In this document: in pieces, positions 1-8,143 of the stretch
Layout of the letters: every line of letters begins with the position of its first letter
Numbering within the stretch: the stretch's first letter is position 1
NCBI RefSeq assembly: GCF_017355985.1
Contig: NZ_JAFIQU010000018.1
Coordinates: forward strand, 1-49,191
DNA from: Arenibaculum pallidiluteum
GTDB lineage: Bacteria; Pseudomonadota; Alphaproteobacteria; Azospirillales; Azospirillaceae
DNA: 49,191 bases
Reading direction: 5' to 3'
Made by a program: the position numbers and the translations under genes
Notes under the pieces: model-generated
The model's database searches: none
What the model saw: the letters and a program-made list of their open reading frames with translations, nothing else
Told to the model about the DNA's origin: nothing

Positions 1-98
1 CAACCCCCGAAGGCGAGGCCGAATGGGCAGCCCGCCTCGCCGATGCCCTGAAGCCCATCCTCGCCGATCCCGCACTCTACCGCGTCGAGAGCTTCTGA
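1..98 (+). CDS. C-terminal end of an unidentified protein (5' part outside window)
   Basis: An open frame enters from the left edge and ends at the TGA at 96-98. About 31 residues are visible, ending ALKPILADPALYRVESF. I do not recognise the family. That it is real coding sequence is inferred from the stop codon, which lies exactly in the left arm of an inverted repeat shared with the convergent ABC gene. The short fragment carries no domain motif. Confidence 0.5.
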   Translation, partial: TPEGEAEWAARLADALKPILADPALYRVESF

Positions 99-136
99 GC
101 CCTGGGGCCGGGCGAGGCGCCGGGCCCCAGGGCTCA
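96..136. terminator. Bidirectional terminator-like hairpin containing both stop codons
   Basis: A perfect 14-bp inverted repeat has arms at 96-109 and 123-136 around a 13-base loop. The first three bases of the left arm are the TGA of the left gene. The last three bases of the right arm are the complement of the TGA of the ABC ATPase gene. There is no T tract, so intrinsic termination in both directions is an inference from position and stem strength. Confidence 0.6.
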
Positions 137-1729
137 GGCCGCGGCGTCGCGCGCGACGCCCGCCATCATCAGGCCCAGGGTCCGCTCGTCGGCGCCGGCC
201 GCGGGCACCTCGCCGACCAGCCTTCCGTCGAACATTACGAGGATGCGGTCCGACAGGCCCATGATCTCGTCGAGCTCGACCGAGACCAGCAGGATGGCCT
301 TTCCGGCGTCGCGCATATGGATCAGCCGGCGGTGGATGAACTCGATGGCGCCGACATCGACGCCGCGGGTCGGCTGGCCGATCAGCAGCACGTCGGGGTT
401 CCGCTCGATCTCGCGCGCGAGAACGATCTTCTGCTGGTTGCCGCCCGAGAAGTTCGCGGCCCTCAGGTCCGGGTCCAGGGGACGGACGTCGTATTCGCGC
501 ATGTCGTGCGCGCAGTAGGAGGCGACGGCGTCCAGGTCCATCAGGATCCGGCCGTTAAGCCTCGGGTCGTCCTGGTAGCCCAGGATCGAGCATTCCGAGG
601 CGGAGAAGCCGGTGACCAGCCCGACCTTCTGCCTGTCCTCGGGGACATGTGCCAGGCCGGCGCCGCGCAGCCCGGCCGGGGTGAAGACCACGCGGTCGGC
701 GCTGACCTCGCGCCCCTTCAGGAAAACCCTGCCCGAACGGGGCGTCCGGATGCCGGCCAGCGCCTCGAGCAGCTCGGACTGGCCGTTCCCGGAGACGCCG
801 GCGATGCCCACGATCTCGCCCGCGCGGACGTCGAAGCTGACGCCCTTCACGCGTTCGACGCCGCCGGCCGCGACCACCAGGTCGCGCACCGACAGAAGCA
901 CCTCGCCGGGCGTCGCGGGAGCCTTGTCGATGCGCAGCAGCACCTTCCGGCCGACCATCATCTCGGCGAGCTGCTCGCGGCTGGTCCCCGCGGTCGCGAC
1001 GCGCCCGACCACCTCGCCCCGCCGCATCACCGTGACCTCGTCGGTCAGCGCCATGATCTCGCGCAGCTTGTGCGTGATGATCACGATCGTTTTTCCCTGG
1101 TCGCGCAGCGCGCGCAGGATCCGAAACAGGTGGTCGACCTCCTGCGGGGTCAGGACGCCGGTGGGTTCGTCCAGGATCAGGATCTCCGCGCCGCGGAACA
1201 GCGCCTTCAGGATCTCGACGCGCTGCTGCAGCCCGACCGCCAGCTCTCCCACCGGCGTGTCCAGGTCGACCTCCAGCCCGTACTCCTCCTGCAGGCGCCG
1301 GAGCTCTGCCCGGGCGCGGGCGAGGCCGCGGCCGAGCGTGAAGCCGCCCTCCGCGCCCAGCAGCACGTTCTCCAGCACCGAGAAGGTGTCCACCAGCATG
1401 AAATGCTGGTGGACCATGCCGATGCCCCGGGCAATGGCGTCGCGCGGCGTGCGGATGGCAACCGGCGTGCCATCGACCAGGATCGATCCGCCGTCCGGCT
1501 GCAGGTAGCCGTAGACGATGCTCATGATCGTGGACTTGCCGGCGCCGTTCTCGCCGATCACGCCATGGATGGTGCCGCGGCGCACCGTGAGCGAGACGTT
1601 GCGGTTCGCGTGGTTGGCGCCGAACCACTTGTCCACGCCCCGCACCTCGAGCGCCGGGGGCGCTTCGGCGCCCCCCTGCGCACCCCCGCGCACTCCCGGG
1701 TGTCCCGCCGGCGCCATGCCTTCCGTCAC
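134..1729 (-). CDS. BMP-type (nucleoside/sugar family) ABC transporter ATP-binding protein, two ABC domains
   Basis: Tandem-ABC ATPase of 531 residues that would energise import of the ligand captured by the neighbouring BMP-family binding protein. The N-terminal module has a clean Walker A (GENGAGKST, about residue 57) and Walker B (ILILDEPT). The C-terminal module has the degenerate P-loop GVSGNGQSE and signature FSGGNQQK, the usual asymmetry of RbsA/YufO-like proteins. The start is GTG, overlapping the binding-protein stop as GTGA, so the two are translationally coupled. The genes normally following in this family, two permeases, are absent: a strong hairpin and a convergent gene come directly after the stop. 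Substrate is not predictable beyond the BMP class, whose known ligands are mostly nucleosides. Confidence 0.9.
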   Translation of the reverse strand: MTEGMAPAGHPGVRGGAQGGAEAPPALEVRGVDKWFGANHANRNVSLTVRRGTIHGVIGENGAGKSTIMSIVYGYLQPDGGSILVDGTPVAIRTPRDAIARGIGMVHQHFMLVDTFSVLENVLLGAEGGFTLGRGLARARAELRRLQEEYGLEVDLDTPVGELAVGLQQRVEILKALFRGAEILILDEPTGVLTPQEVDHLFRILRALRDQGKTIVIITHKLREIMALTDEVTVMRRGEVVGRVATAGTSREQLAEMMVGRKVLLRIDKAPATPGEVLLSVRDLVVAAGGVERVKGVSFDVRAGEIVGIAGVSGNGQSELLEALAGIRTPRSGRVFLKGREVSADRVVFTPAGLRGAGLAHVPEDRQKVGLVTGFSASECSILGYQDDPRLNGRILMDLDAVASYCAHDMREYDVRPLDPDLRAANFSGGNQQKIVLAREIERNPDVLLIGQPTRGVDVGAIEFIHRRLIHMRDAGKAILLVSVELDEIMGLSDRILVMFDGRLVGEVPAAGADERTLGLMMAGVARDAAA

Positions 1730-2703
1730 TGCTGGTACGCGCGCACCGGAAGCTGGCCGGCGACGATCTGCTGCCGGGCCTCCTGGAGCTTCTTCTCCAT
1801 GTCAGCGGTTATCAGCTTGCGGTTGTTGTCGTCGACCGCATAGCCGACACCCTCCTCCTTGAGGCCCAGGGACAGCGTTCCGCCCTTCCAGCTGCCGTCC
1901 TTGGCGCTCTTCAGGCAGTTGTAGACCGCGACGTCCACGCGCTTGAGCATGGAGGTCAGGACCGAGCCCGGATGCAGGTGGTTCTGGTTGCTGTCGACGC
2001 CGATCGAGAGCTTGCCGGCGTCGGCCGCGGCCCGCAGCGCGCCCAGGCCCGATGCGCCTGCCGCCGCATAGACCACGTCGGCGCCGCGGTCGAACTGGCT
2101 GCGCGCGAGCTCGCCGCCGCGGCCGGGGTCGTTCCAGGCCGCCGGCGTGGTGCCGACGAAGTTCGCGATCACCTCGGCATTGGGGTTCACGTGCTTGACG
2201 CCCTGCTCGTAGCCCACGAGGAAGTTGCGGATCAGCGGGATGTCCATGCCGCCCACGAAGCCCACTTTGCCGGACTTGGACGCCAGAGCCGCCGCCATGC
2301 CGACGAGGTACGAGCCCTCGTGCTCCTTGAAGACGATGGACTGGACGTTGGGCTGCTTCACGACCGCGTCGACAATGCAGAACTTGGTGTTGGGGAACTC
2401 GCCCGCGACCTTGGTCATCGCGGTCTCCTGGGCGAAGCCGATGCCTGCGATCACGGTGGCTCCGCGGCGCGCCATGTTGCGGATCGCCTGCTCGCGCTGG
2501 GCCTCGTTCGTGACCTCGAACTCGCGGTAGGCGACGCCGGTCTCCTTCTTGAAGCGTTCAGCGCCGTTGTACGCGGCCTCATTGAAGCTCTTGTCGAACT
2601 TGCCGCCCATGTCGAAGACCAGGGCCGGCTGGAACTCCTGCGCCCCGGCCGCGCCGGTGCCCATGGCGAGCGCGATCGCCGCGGCCGCGAACAGCTTCTT
2701 CAT
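1726..2703 (-). CDS. BMP family ABC transporter substrate-binding protein
   Basis: Periplasmic ligand-binding protein of 325 residues in the BMP/PnrA family, partner of the adjacent ATPase. The start at MKKLFAAAAIALAMG gives a standard Sec signal peptide ending at AGAQ and has GGGAG upstream; a longer reading beginning MPIMFVRT would bury that signal and is rejected. Family features include VFDMGGKFDKSFNEAAYNGAERF at the mature N-terminus, the GIGFAQ and KVGFVGGMDIPLIRNFLVGYEQG segments, and a GVDSNQNHLHPG stretch near the hinge. There is no lipobox cysteine, so it is soluble rather than a lipoprotein. First gene of the two-gene operon. Confidence 0.9.
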   Translation of the reverse strand: MKKLFAAAAIALAMGTGAAGAQEFQPALVFDMGGKFDKSFNEAAYNGAERFKKETGVAYREFEVTNEAQREQAIRNMARRGATVIAGIGFAQETAMTKVAGEFPNTKFCIVDAVVKQPNVQSIVFKEHEGSYLVGMAAALASKSGKVGFVGGMDIPLIRNFLVGYEQGVKHVNPNAEVIANFVGTTPAAWNDPGRGGELARSQFDRGADVVYAAAGASGLGALRAAADAGKLSIGVDSNQNHLHPGSVLTSMLKRVDVAVYNCLKSAKDGSWKGGTLSLGLKEEGVGYAVDDNNRKLITADMEKKLQEARQQIVAGQLPVRAYQQ

Positions 2704-2913
2704 TGATCCCGTCTCCCTGCGTGCAACGGCGCCACGGAGGGGCGGACGCCGTGTTCGGACGAACATAATCGGCACCGGCGCCCGAGCACAGGTCTAATCG
2801 AAAGGGGCGGGGACCGGCCCCGGCGCGCGGATCCCGCGGTACGCCGAGCGGGCAGCCTCATGTCCGGTCGCGGCGCGGGTTGAATCCACGACGGACTAGC
2901 GGAGCCACCTGCG
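2704..2913. promoter_or_regulatory. Divergent intergenic region (BMP operon / hemolysin III)
   Basis: About 210 bases between two divergent genes must hold both promoters. I see the ribosome-binding sites (GGGAG for the BMP gene; GGAG before the + strand start at 2914). No convincing palindrome or sigma-70 hexamer pair stands out. Confidence 0.35.
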
Positions 2914-3606
2914 ATGCCCGAAGGCCCCAGAGGGCGAGAGTCCCGACCGCGCGCCCCCCGACCGCGCGATCCACTGCGCGAGGAGCTCGCCAATGCCGTG
3001 ACCCACGGGCTCGGCGCGGCGCTCAGCATCGTTGGCCTCGTCCTGCTGTTGGCCGCGGCCAGCCTGCAATCCTCCCCGGGGCGCGTCGCCGCGCTCGTGG
3101 TCTACGGGGCGACGCTGGTGCTGCTCTATCTCGCCAGCACGCTCTACCATGCGACGCGGGACGATGGCCGAAAGCGGTTCTTCCGTCTGTGCGACCATGC
3201 GGCGATCTTCCTGCTGATCGCAGGGACCTACACGCCCTATGCGCTGATCGCGCTCGACGACGCCACCGGCTGGGCACTTTTTGCGGCGGTCTGGACGATC
3301 GCGATCCTGGGCATCGCCTTCAAGGTCGTCTGCCTCGATCGCTACGAGGGGCTGTCGCTCGCCCTCTATCTCGGCATGGGGTGGCTGGGCATCCTGGCGC
3401 TGTCGCCCCTGCTGGACCGCCTGCACCAGGATGGGCTGGTGCTCCTGGCACTGGGCGGCGTGGCCTATACCGGCGGGGTCGTCTTCTTCCTGTGGGAACG
3501 CCTGCCCTATGGCCATGCCGTCTGGCACCTCTTCGTGCTGGCGGGCAGCGCCTTCCACTTCCTGTCGATCTATCTCTACCTGGCCCAACCCGGCAGCCTG
3601 GCATGA
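2914..3606 (+). CDS. Hemolysin III / TrhA (PAQR-type) membrane protein
   Basis: Inner-membrane protein of 230 residues with about seven transmembrane segments, member of the hemolysin III/YqfA family related to eukaryotic PAQR receptors. Diagnostic conserved elements are NAVTHGLGA near residue 27, STLYHA near residue 75, CDHAAIFLLIAGTYTP near residue 95, and HAVWHLFVLAGSAFHF near the C-terminus. The His, Asp and Ser residues in these motifs form the metal site in the family. The first 25 residues are Arg/Pro-rich and cytosolic. GGAG sits nine bases before the start. The family has been linked to membrane homeostasis; a real haemolytic role is unlikely. It is monocistronic here, followed by an imperfect hairpin. 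Confidence 0.9.
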   Translation: MPEGPRGRESRPRAPRPRDPLREELANAVTHGLGAALSIVGLVLLLAAASLQSSPGRVAALVVYGATLVLLYLASTLYHATRDDGRKRFFRLCDHAAIFLLIAGTYTPYALIALDDATGWALFAAVWTIAILGIAFKVVCLDRYEGLSLALYLGMGWLGILALSPLLDRLHQDGLVLLALGGVAYTGGVVFFLWERLPYGHAVWHLFVLAGSAFHFLSIYLYLAQPGSLA

Positions 3607-3632
3607 CCGGCCTTCTGGCCGCGTCGTGCCAG
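3598..3632 (+). terminator. Imperfect hairpin after the hemolysin III gene
   Basis: The bases around and after the stop codon pair as CTGGCATGACCGGCC with GGCCGCGTCGTGCCAG around a TTCT loop, with two mismatches or bulges. It is placed as expected for a transcription terminator but lacks a clear U tract. Confidence 0.4.
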
Positions 3633-3804
3633 ACGCCCTTTCATGCCCAACGCCCCTGGTAGCGAATGCCCCGTCTGGCAGGAGGATGCGGCGGGACGGA
3701 TTTACCTCTTTTGCGCAGAACCTGGGATCCCGCCTGCACCGTTACAAAACTGCCATTCCAGCCATCCCATGGCCGTCCGCCGAAAACGCCTGCCGAGCCG
3801 TTCT

Positions 3805-4212
3805 ATGCGAATCCTGATCGTCGAAGATGAAGCGCTTGTCGCGCTCGACCTCCAGGAATGCCTGGAGCGCCTGGGTCATGAGGTCGTCGGCATCGTCCGC
3901 TCCGCGGCCGAGGTCCGGGCATTGCCGGAGGAGAGCGCGCCGGACGTTGCCTTCGTCGACCTGCATCTCGGCGAGGACGAATTCGGTCCCGACATCGCGC
4001 GGTTGGTGCGCGAGCGGTTCGGGTCGATCTGCCTCTACGTGACGGGGAACGCCGAGACGGCGATGTCCCACAGGGACGGCGCCTTCGGGGTGCTCTCGAA
4101 GCCCGTGGCGGATCCCGCCCTGGCCTCGGCGCTCGCCTGCCTGGAGCGCATCCGCGCCGGGCACCCCCCGGGGCCGGCCGCCGGGGTCGTCGTGTTCGGC
4201 GGGGCCGCCTGA
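3805..4212 (+). CDS. Stand-alone response regulator receiver protein
   Basis: Single receiver domain of 135 residues without an output domain. The acid pocket is E7/D8 (MRILIVEDE), the phosphoacceptor D52 (VAFVDLHL), the switch residue T80 (LYVTG) and the conserved lysine K99 (VLSKP). The start is chosen so the protein begins with beta-1; an in-frame ATG at 3769 would add MAVRRKRLPSRS and neither start has a strong Shine-Dalgarno. The pattern of ASVxSxxEAL-like spacing and VTGN resembles receivers paired with HWE/HisKA_2 kinases, but no kinase is adjacent. It may act on a partner elsewhere, possibly the HWE kinase at 25758, which is speculation. Confidence 0.85.
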   Translation: MRILIVEDEALVALDLQECLERLGHEVVGIVRSAAEVRALPEESAPDVAFVDLHLGEDEFGPDIARLVRERFGSICLYVTGNAETAMSHRDGAFGVLSKPVADPALASALACLERIRAGHPPGPAAGVVVFGGAA

Positions 4213-4286
4213 CCGCTTCCCCCGCGGCCGTGCATCGGCCAGGATGGGCCGACAATCAGGCCTGCGAGCAGATCCCGGGGTAAGCC

Positions 4287-5453
4287 ATGACAGCGACCAT
4301 CGTCCAGCCCGCATACATGCTGATCGGCGGGGGTTCCGTCGCCCAGATTGCCGAGGTTCTTCGCCGGGCGGGAATTAGCCGCCCGCTGGTCGTGACGGAT
4401 CCCTTCATCCGGGACTCCGGCATGCTGGCGCGAGTGACCGATCCGCTGGAGGCGGCGCACATACCTTATGGCGTCTTCGCGGACACGGTTCCCGATCCCA
4501 CCACCGACGTGGTCTCGGCCGGCACGGCCGCGCTCGCCGCGGGCGGCTTCGACGGCATGGTGGCGCTGGGGGGCGGCTCGCCCATCGACACCGCCAAGGC
4601 CATTGGCGTTCTGGCGGCCAATGGGGGGCGAATGCGCGACTACAAGGTGCCGAACCCCATCCCGGTGGACGGCCTTCCCGTCGTGGCGGTGCCGACCACG
4701 GCCGGCACCGGGTCGGAGGTTACTCGGTTCACGGTGATCACCGACACCGAGACTGACGAGAAGATGCTGATCGCCGGGCTGGGCGTGGTGCCGCGGGCGG
4801 CGATCGTCGACTACGAGCTGACGCTGAGCTGCCCCTTCCGTCTCAGCGCGGACACCGGCATCGACACGCTGACCCACGCCATAGAGGCCTATGTCAGCCG
4901 GCGGGCGAATCCCTATTCGGACAGCCTGGCGCTTGCCGCCATGCGGCGCGTCGCGGATCACCTGCGGACCGCCTGCCTGGAGCCGGGAAACCGCCGGGCG
5001 CGGGAGGAGATGATGCTTGCCGCGACCCAGGCGGGGCTCGCCTTCTCCAATGCGTCCGTCGCGCTGGTCCACGGCATGAGCCGTCCCATCGGCGCGCATT
5101 TCCATGTGCCGCACGGCCTCAGCAACGCCATGCTGCTGCCGGCCGTCACCGAGTTTTCGCTGGCTGCGGCACCCGCCCGCTATGCCGACTGCGCGCGCGC
5201 CATGGGCGCCGCGCCGGCCGGCGCGGATGATGCCGCGGCCGGGCGCGCCCTGCTCGACGCTCTGGCCGCGCTGAACCGCGATCTGAAGGTGCCCACGCCC
5301 GCGGCATGGGGGATCGATCCCGGCCGCTGGCAGGCGCTGATCCCGACCATGGCCGAGCAGGCGCTCGCCTCGGGATCGCCGGGGAACAACCCCCGGGTTC
5401 CCACGGCGGCCGAGATCGCGGAGCTCTACCGCACCGTCTACGGCGGCGCCTGA
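4287..5453 (+). CDS. Iron-containing (group III) alcohol dehydrogenase
   Basis: NAD(P)-dependent cytosolic dehydrogenase of 388 residues, the usual length for the family. The nucleotide-binding signature GGGSPIDTAKA is at 95-105 and PTTAGTGSE at 136-144. The metal ligands line up well with the FucO type: D193, H197, H262 and H276 in SADTGIDTLTHAIE and HGMSRPIGAHFHVPHG. Substrate range cannot be read from sequence; family members oxidise simple alcohols, diols or hydroxy acids. GGGGTAAG precedes the ATG. The 3' end overlaps the convergent TerB-like gene by 16 bases. It appears to be transcribed alone. Confidence 0.93.
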   Translation: MTATIVQPAYMLIGGGSVAQIAEVLRRAGISRPLVVTDPFIRDSGMLARVTDPLEAAHIPYGVFADTVPDPTTDVVSAGTAALAAGGFDGMVALGGGSPIDTAKAIGVLAANGGRMRDYKVPNPIPVDGLPVVAVPTTAGTGSEVTRFTVITDTETDEKMLIAGLGVVPRAAIVDYELTLSCPFRLSADTGIDTLTHAIEAYVSRRANPYSDSLALAAMRRVADHLRTACLEPGNRRAREEMMLAATQAGLAFSNASVALVHGMSRPIGAHFHVPHGLSNAMLLPAVTEFSLAAAPARYADCARAMGAAPAGADDAAAGRALLDALAALNRDLKVPTPAAWGIDPGRWQALIPTMAEQALASGSPGNNPRVPTAAEIAELYRTVYGGA

Positions 5454-5980
5454 TCTGCGGGCCCTGCTGTGCCCCTTGCGGTGCCTGCACCGCCGGGCGG
5501 GACGGCCGGTGGCAGGCCGAGCGCCGCGGCGACATCGTTCAGCGCCGTGACCTCGGCGTCCGAGACATGGCCGTCCACCGCGGCGACGCCTCCCGCCACG
5601 GAGAGGACGAGCCGGGCCTCGGCGCCACTCAACCCCGCCGCGCCCAGCCGGGCCAGCAGCGCGGCGCGCGCGGGGCCGTCCCGGCGCAGCTCGGCCTTCA
5701 CCGCCTCGAAGCGGCGAACGGCGTGGTTCAGGCCGAGCCGGTCGAGGTTGGCGATCTGCCGGACCGCATTGATCGCCTCGGCCTGCTCGCGCCGGGCGGC
5801 CGGGCTCGCATTGGCCGTCCGGCTTGCGGCGTCCGTTTCCCGCGCGGGCCCGTCGGCGACGGCGACGAGGGCTGCCGCCTCCACGATGGTGTCCACGATG
5901 GCCGGCTGTGTCCCGGCGATCCGTCCAGCGAGCTCACGGTAGGCGGATGCGATCGCCGCCTCGATCCAGTCGAGCAGCAT
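5438..5980 (-). CDS. TerB-like (tellurite-resistance/DUF533-type) helical protein
   Basis: A 180-residue, Ala-rich helical protein. The C-terminal half (about 95-165) has the TerB-type pattern LSGAEARLVLSVAGGVAAVDGHVSDAEVTALNDVAAALGLP, including the acidic DGHVSDAE turn seen in TerB/TerB-N relatives; the N-terminal helix pair carries a shorter AALVAVADG copy. No signal peptide or transmembrane segment. It begins 19 bases after osmC on the same strand, so the two probably form a small stress operon. TerB domains are proposed metal or membrane-stress adaptors; the exact role here is unknown. Convergent overlap with the dehydrogenase gene. Confidence 0.65.
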   Translation of the reverse strand: MLLDWIEAAIASAYRELAGRIAGTQPAIVDTIVEAAALVAVADGPARETDAASRTANASPAARREQAEAINAVRQIANLDRLGLNHAVRRFEAVKAELRRDGPARAALLARLGAAGLSGAEARLVLSVAGGVAAVDGHVSDAEVTALNDVAAALGLPPAVPPGGAGTARGTAGPADQAPP

Positions 5981-5999
5981 GGGATGCGTTCCCGTCGCG

Positions 6000-6425
6000 C
6001 TACCGGAGCACGGCCTTCAGCGTGATCTCCGTGCCAGCAAGCGCCTTCGAGACCGGGCAGTTCGCCTTAGCCGCCTGCGCCTGCTGCTGGAAGGCCGCGT
6101 CGTCGATGCCGGGGACCTCGGCCTCGGTCTCGAGCTCGATGCGCGTGATCGCGAATCCGGCATCGACCTTGTCGAGATGGACGCGCGCGCTGGTGTAAAC
6201 GCGCGTCGGCGGCTTCCCGGCCTGGGACAGCCCCGCCGACAGCGCCATGGAAAAGCAGCCGGCATGGGCCGCGGCGATCAGCTCCTCGGGGTTGGTGCCC
6301 TGGCCGCTCTCGAAGCGCGAGGGGAAGGAGTACGAGCCTTCGAAGGCGCCGCTGCCGAGCTTCATCGTGCCCTTGCCCTGGCGCAGGTCGCCGCGCCATT
6401 CGGCTTCAGAACTCCGTGCCACCAT
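6000..6425 (-). CDS. osmC: OsmC family peroxiredoxin
   Basis: Cytosolic thiol peroxidase of 141 residues acting on organic hydroperoxides. Family catalytic residues are present: R37 and E47/E48 in FPSRFESGQGTNPEELI, peroxidatic C57 in AHAGCFSMALS, and the second cysteine C123 in NCPVSKAL. The KxTMKLGSGAFEGSYSF entry and NCPVSKAL tail fit OsmC better than Ohr. The start (MVARSSEAEW) follows GGGAGG at good spacing; a longer upstream reading has no family similarity. First gene of an operon with the TerB-like gene; divergent from the LysE exporter at 6628. Confidence 0.92.
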   Translation of the reverse strand: MVARSSEAEWRGDLRQGKGTMKLGSGAFEGSYSFPSRFESGQGTNPEELIAAAHAGCFSMALSAGLSQAGKPPTRVYTSARVHLDKVDAGFAITRIELETEAEVPGIDDAAFQQQAQAAKANCPVSKALAGTEITLKAVLR

Positions 6426-6627
6426 GTCTCGTCCTCCCTGGAGCGGGACATTCCGGCGTCTCAGCCGGATCGCCTGTCCCGATCCGTGCCTGGGTTGAGA
6501 GCGCGGGATTGACCCGCCGCAGGAAGATGGTGCCAATCGGCAGAGCCGCCAATCTCCCATCCGGGTGAGGCGCGAGCGCTTGAGCAGGATCAATGCCCGC
6601 CGGTGCGTGAACCGGTAATCCACCGGC
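6426..6627. promoter_or_regulatory. Divergent intergenic region (osmC / LysE exporter)
   Basis: About 200 bases separate two divergent starts. Apart from the Shine-Dalgarno of osmC I see no strong palindrome or promoter hexamer pair. Both promoters must lie here by position. Confidence 0.3.
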
Positions 6628-7206
6628 ATGACCGAACCGGCCCTCCTGATCCCGGTCGCGGCGATTCTTGCCACGCCGGGCCCCACCAACACCCTGCTCG
6701 CGGCCTCTGCCGCGCGTCGGGGAATCGTGCCGTCGCTATCCCTCGTCCCGGCGGAGCTGACTGGATATCTCGTCGCCATCGCCGCCTGGGGTCTGGTCCT
6801 GGGGCCCGCGATGGCAGTCCTTCCCCAGCTCGGGCCGGCCCTCAGGCTAGCCTGCGCGGCCTATCTGGCGCGGGCCGCCGTCCGGCTCTGGCGGGCCGGG
6901 GCGCCCGGCGGCGAGGTGGCGGCGATCGGTCCGTGCGGCGTGCTGGTGGCGACGCTCCTGAACCCGAAGGCGCTGCTCTTCGCCGTCGGCGTGTTTCCCG
7001 AAGCCGCGTTCCACAGCATCGCCGGCTTCCTGGAGGCGGCTGGCGGCTTCTCGGCCGTGCTGGTTCCCGTGGCGCTCGGCTGGATCGCGCTCGGAGCGGG
7101 CCTTGCCGGCGGCGGCCGGGGGCGACGGTCGGATCTCGCGCAGCGCGGCGCGGCCATGGTCCTGCTGGCCTTCTCGGCATCGCTGGGCGCTTCCGCCCTC
7201 GCCTGA
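6628..7206 (+). CDS. LysE/RhtB family exporter
   Basis: A 192-residue inner-membrane protein with five to six hydrophobic segments. The N-terminal ATPGPTNTLLA motif (about residues 15-25) is the LysE/RhtB hallmark, and LLNPKALLFAVGVFP near residue 110 is the second conserved family segment. Members export amino acids or related metabolites driven by the proton gradient. It is slightly shorter than the typical 205-210 residues, with a compact GGGRGRRSD loop. Substrate unknown. Monocistronic and divergent from osmC. Confidence 0.8.
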   Translation: MTEPALLIPVAAILATPGPTNTLLAASAARRGIVPSLSLVPAELTGYLVAIAAWGLVLGPAMAVLPQLGPALRLACAAYLARAAVRLWRAGAPGGEVAAIGPCGVLVATLLNPKALLFAVGVFPEAAFHSIAGFLEAAGGFSAVLVPVALGWIALGAGLAGGGRGRRSDLAQRGAAMVLLAFSASLGASALA

Positions 7207-7267
7207 GAAAGGGGGCGATGGCCGCATGGACCTGGAGAACCCAGGACCGTGCCGCCCATCGCGGGAT

Positions 7268-7654
7268 TCATCCGGTGGCGCAACTCACCTCGTCCCAGGC
7301 CTGTACCGTCAGATGTCTGACGATGTGCCGATCGCGCAGGTCGAGCGTCATCGCCGACATCACATGGCAGCCATCCGAATAGGCGCATTCTTCGATGAAT
7401 GCCACCCGATCGGGGCCGACCACCTCGTGCCCGACCTTATGGGTCATGTCGCGACCGCACACATCGCGCCAGAACGCGGCGATAGCTTCCTTTCCGTTCA
7501 GCCGCATCGGCGCGCTCGGCGGGCGATTGCGGTCCACCACGAGCATCTCGGCGTCCTCATCGTAGAGTTCCGCAAGGGTGGCCGCATCGCTCTCCTCCAG
7601 CGCCCGCCTCAGCGTCGTGAAATCGAAGAGCCCTGCACCTGCGCTTCCCGTCAT
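7268..7654 (-). CDS. SnoaL/NTF2-like protein (DUF4440 type)
   Basis: A 128-residue cytosolic protein with the NTF2-like cone fold: N-terminal helices DFTTLRRALEESDAATLAELYDEDAEMLVVD, then a GKEAIAAFWRDV segment and four beta strands ending VRHLTVQAWDEV. Such proteins are small-molecule isomerases/hydrolases or oligomerisation modules; no catalytic assignment is possible. The start MTGSAGAG has an ideal AGGGAGG Shine-Dalgarno; an in-frame upstream ATG at 7693 is rejected. No partner gene on the same strand. Confidence 0.75.
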   Translation of the reverse strand: MTGSAGAGLFDFTTLRRALEESDAATLAELYDEDAEMLVVDRNRPPSAPMRLNGKEAIAAFWRDVCGRDMTHKVGHEVVGPDRVAFIEECAYSDGCHVMSAMTLDLRDRHIVRHLTVQAWDEVSCATG

Positions 7655-8143
7655 GTGCACCTCCCTGTCGATCCGCCGCGGCTTCGCGGACACGCATCAT
7701 ATCCCGTCGATGGGCTTGTCTTGCCTCCACTAAGGGGTAAGGGGTAAGCGGCCCCCGCGCCTCATGCCGTGCGGATGGCCGCAAGAAGGCGATCCACCTC
7801 GGCCTTCAGCCTGTCCGTCGTGCCGACGCGGCGAGCCCGCATCTCGGAGAGCGGGGTCCGAACCAACGTCGGTGCTCTCCATCTAGTCTGCTTATTGAAT
7901 AAGAGGGAAAGAAGGGGCGCGGTACTTCGGGAGAGACCCGAAAGCAGTGTCGGTGAGCATACACGGTCAAGGCGAGCCGATGCCTACCCCTATTATCCCT
8001 TCTCGGGCTCGGAGGCGTCTGCATAGTATCCTGCATAGTACGTTGAACGAACTCGCCGAAAAGGCACCGCCGGCTCCCGGCTGGACCAGCCTGGCCCAGC
8101 TACTCTCCACTCAGGCCGACGCATCGCAAAGGGAGGAGAATCA
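7655..8143. other. About 490-bp intergenic region with a possible gene remnant and a direct repeat
   Basis: No intact gene is supported. On the minus strand a short open frame ending at a TGA (7764-7762) reads MRARRVGTTDRLKAEVDRLL and has protein-like composition, but it is cut off upstream by a TAA near 7890 and has no good start. It may be a decayed 3' end. A 10-bp direct repeat CTGCATAGTA lies at 8019-8028 and 8031-8040, about 105 bases before the dehydrogenase start. The promoter of the + strand gene at 8144 must lie here. Confidence 0.4.
8019..8040. repeat. Short tandem direct repeat upstream of the sugar dehydrogenase gene
   Basis: CTGCATAGTA occurs twice with two bases between copies, a 12-bp period, about one helical turn. 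It could be a tandem activator site or chance. Confidence 0.4.

Noticed and set aside
23..1843. 606-codon + strand open frame opposite the BMP ABC ATPase
   Set aside because: Reads as low-information Arg/Gly/Asp/His-rich sequence; it is the complementary shadow of a high-GC gene whose minus-strand product has intact ABC motifs.
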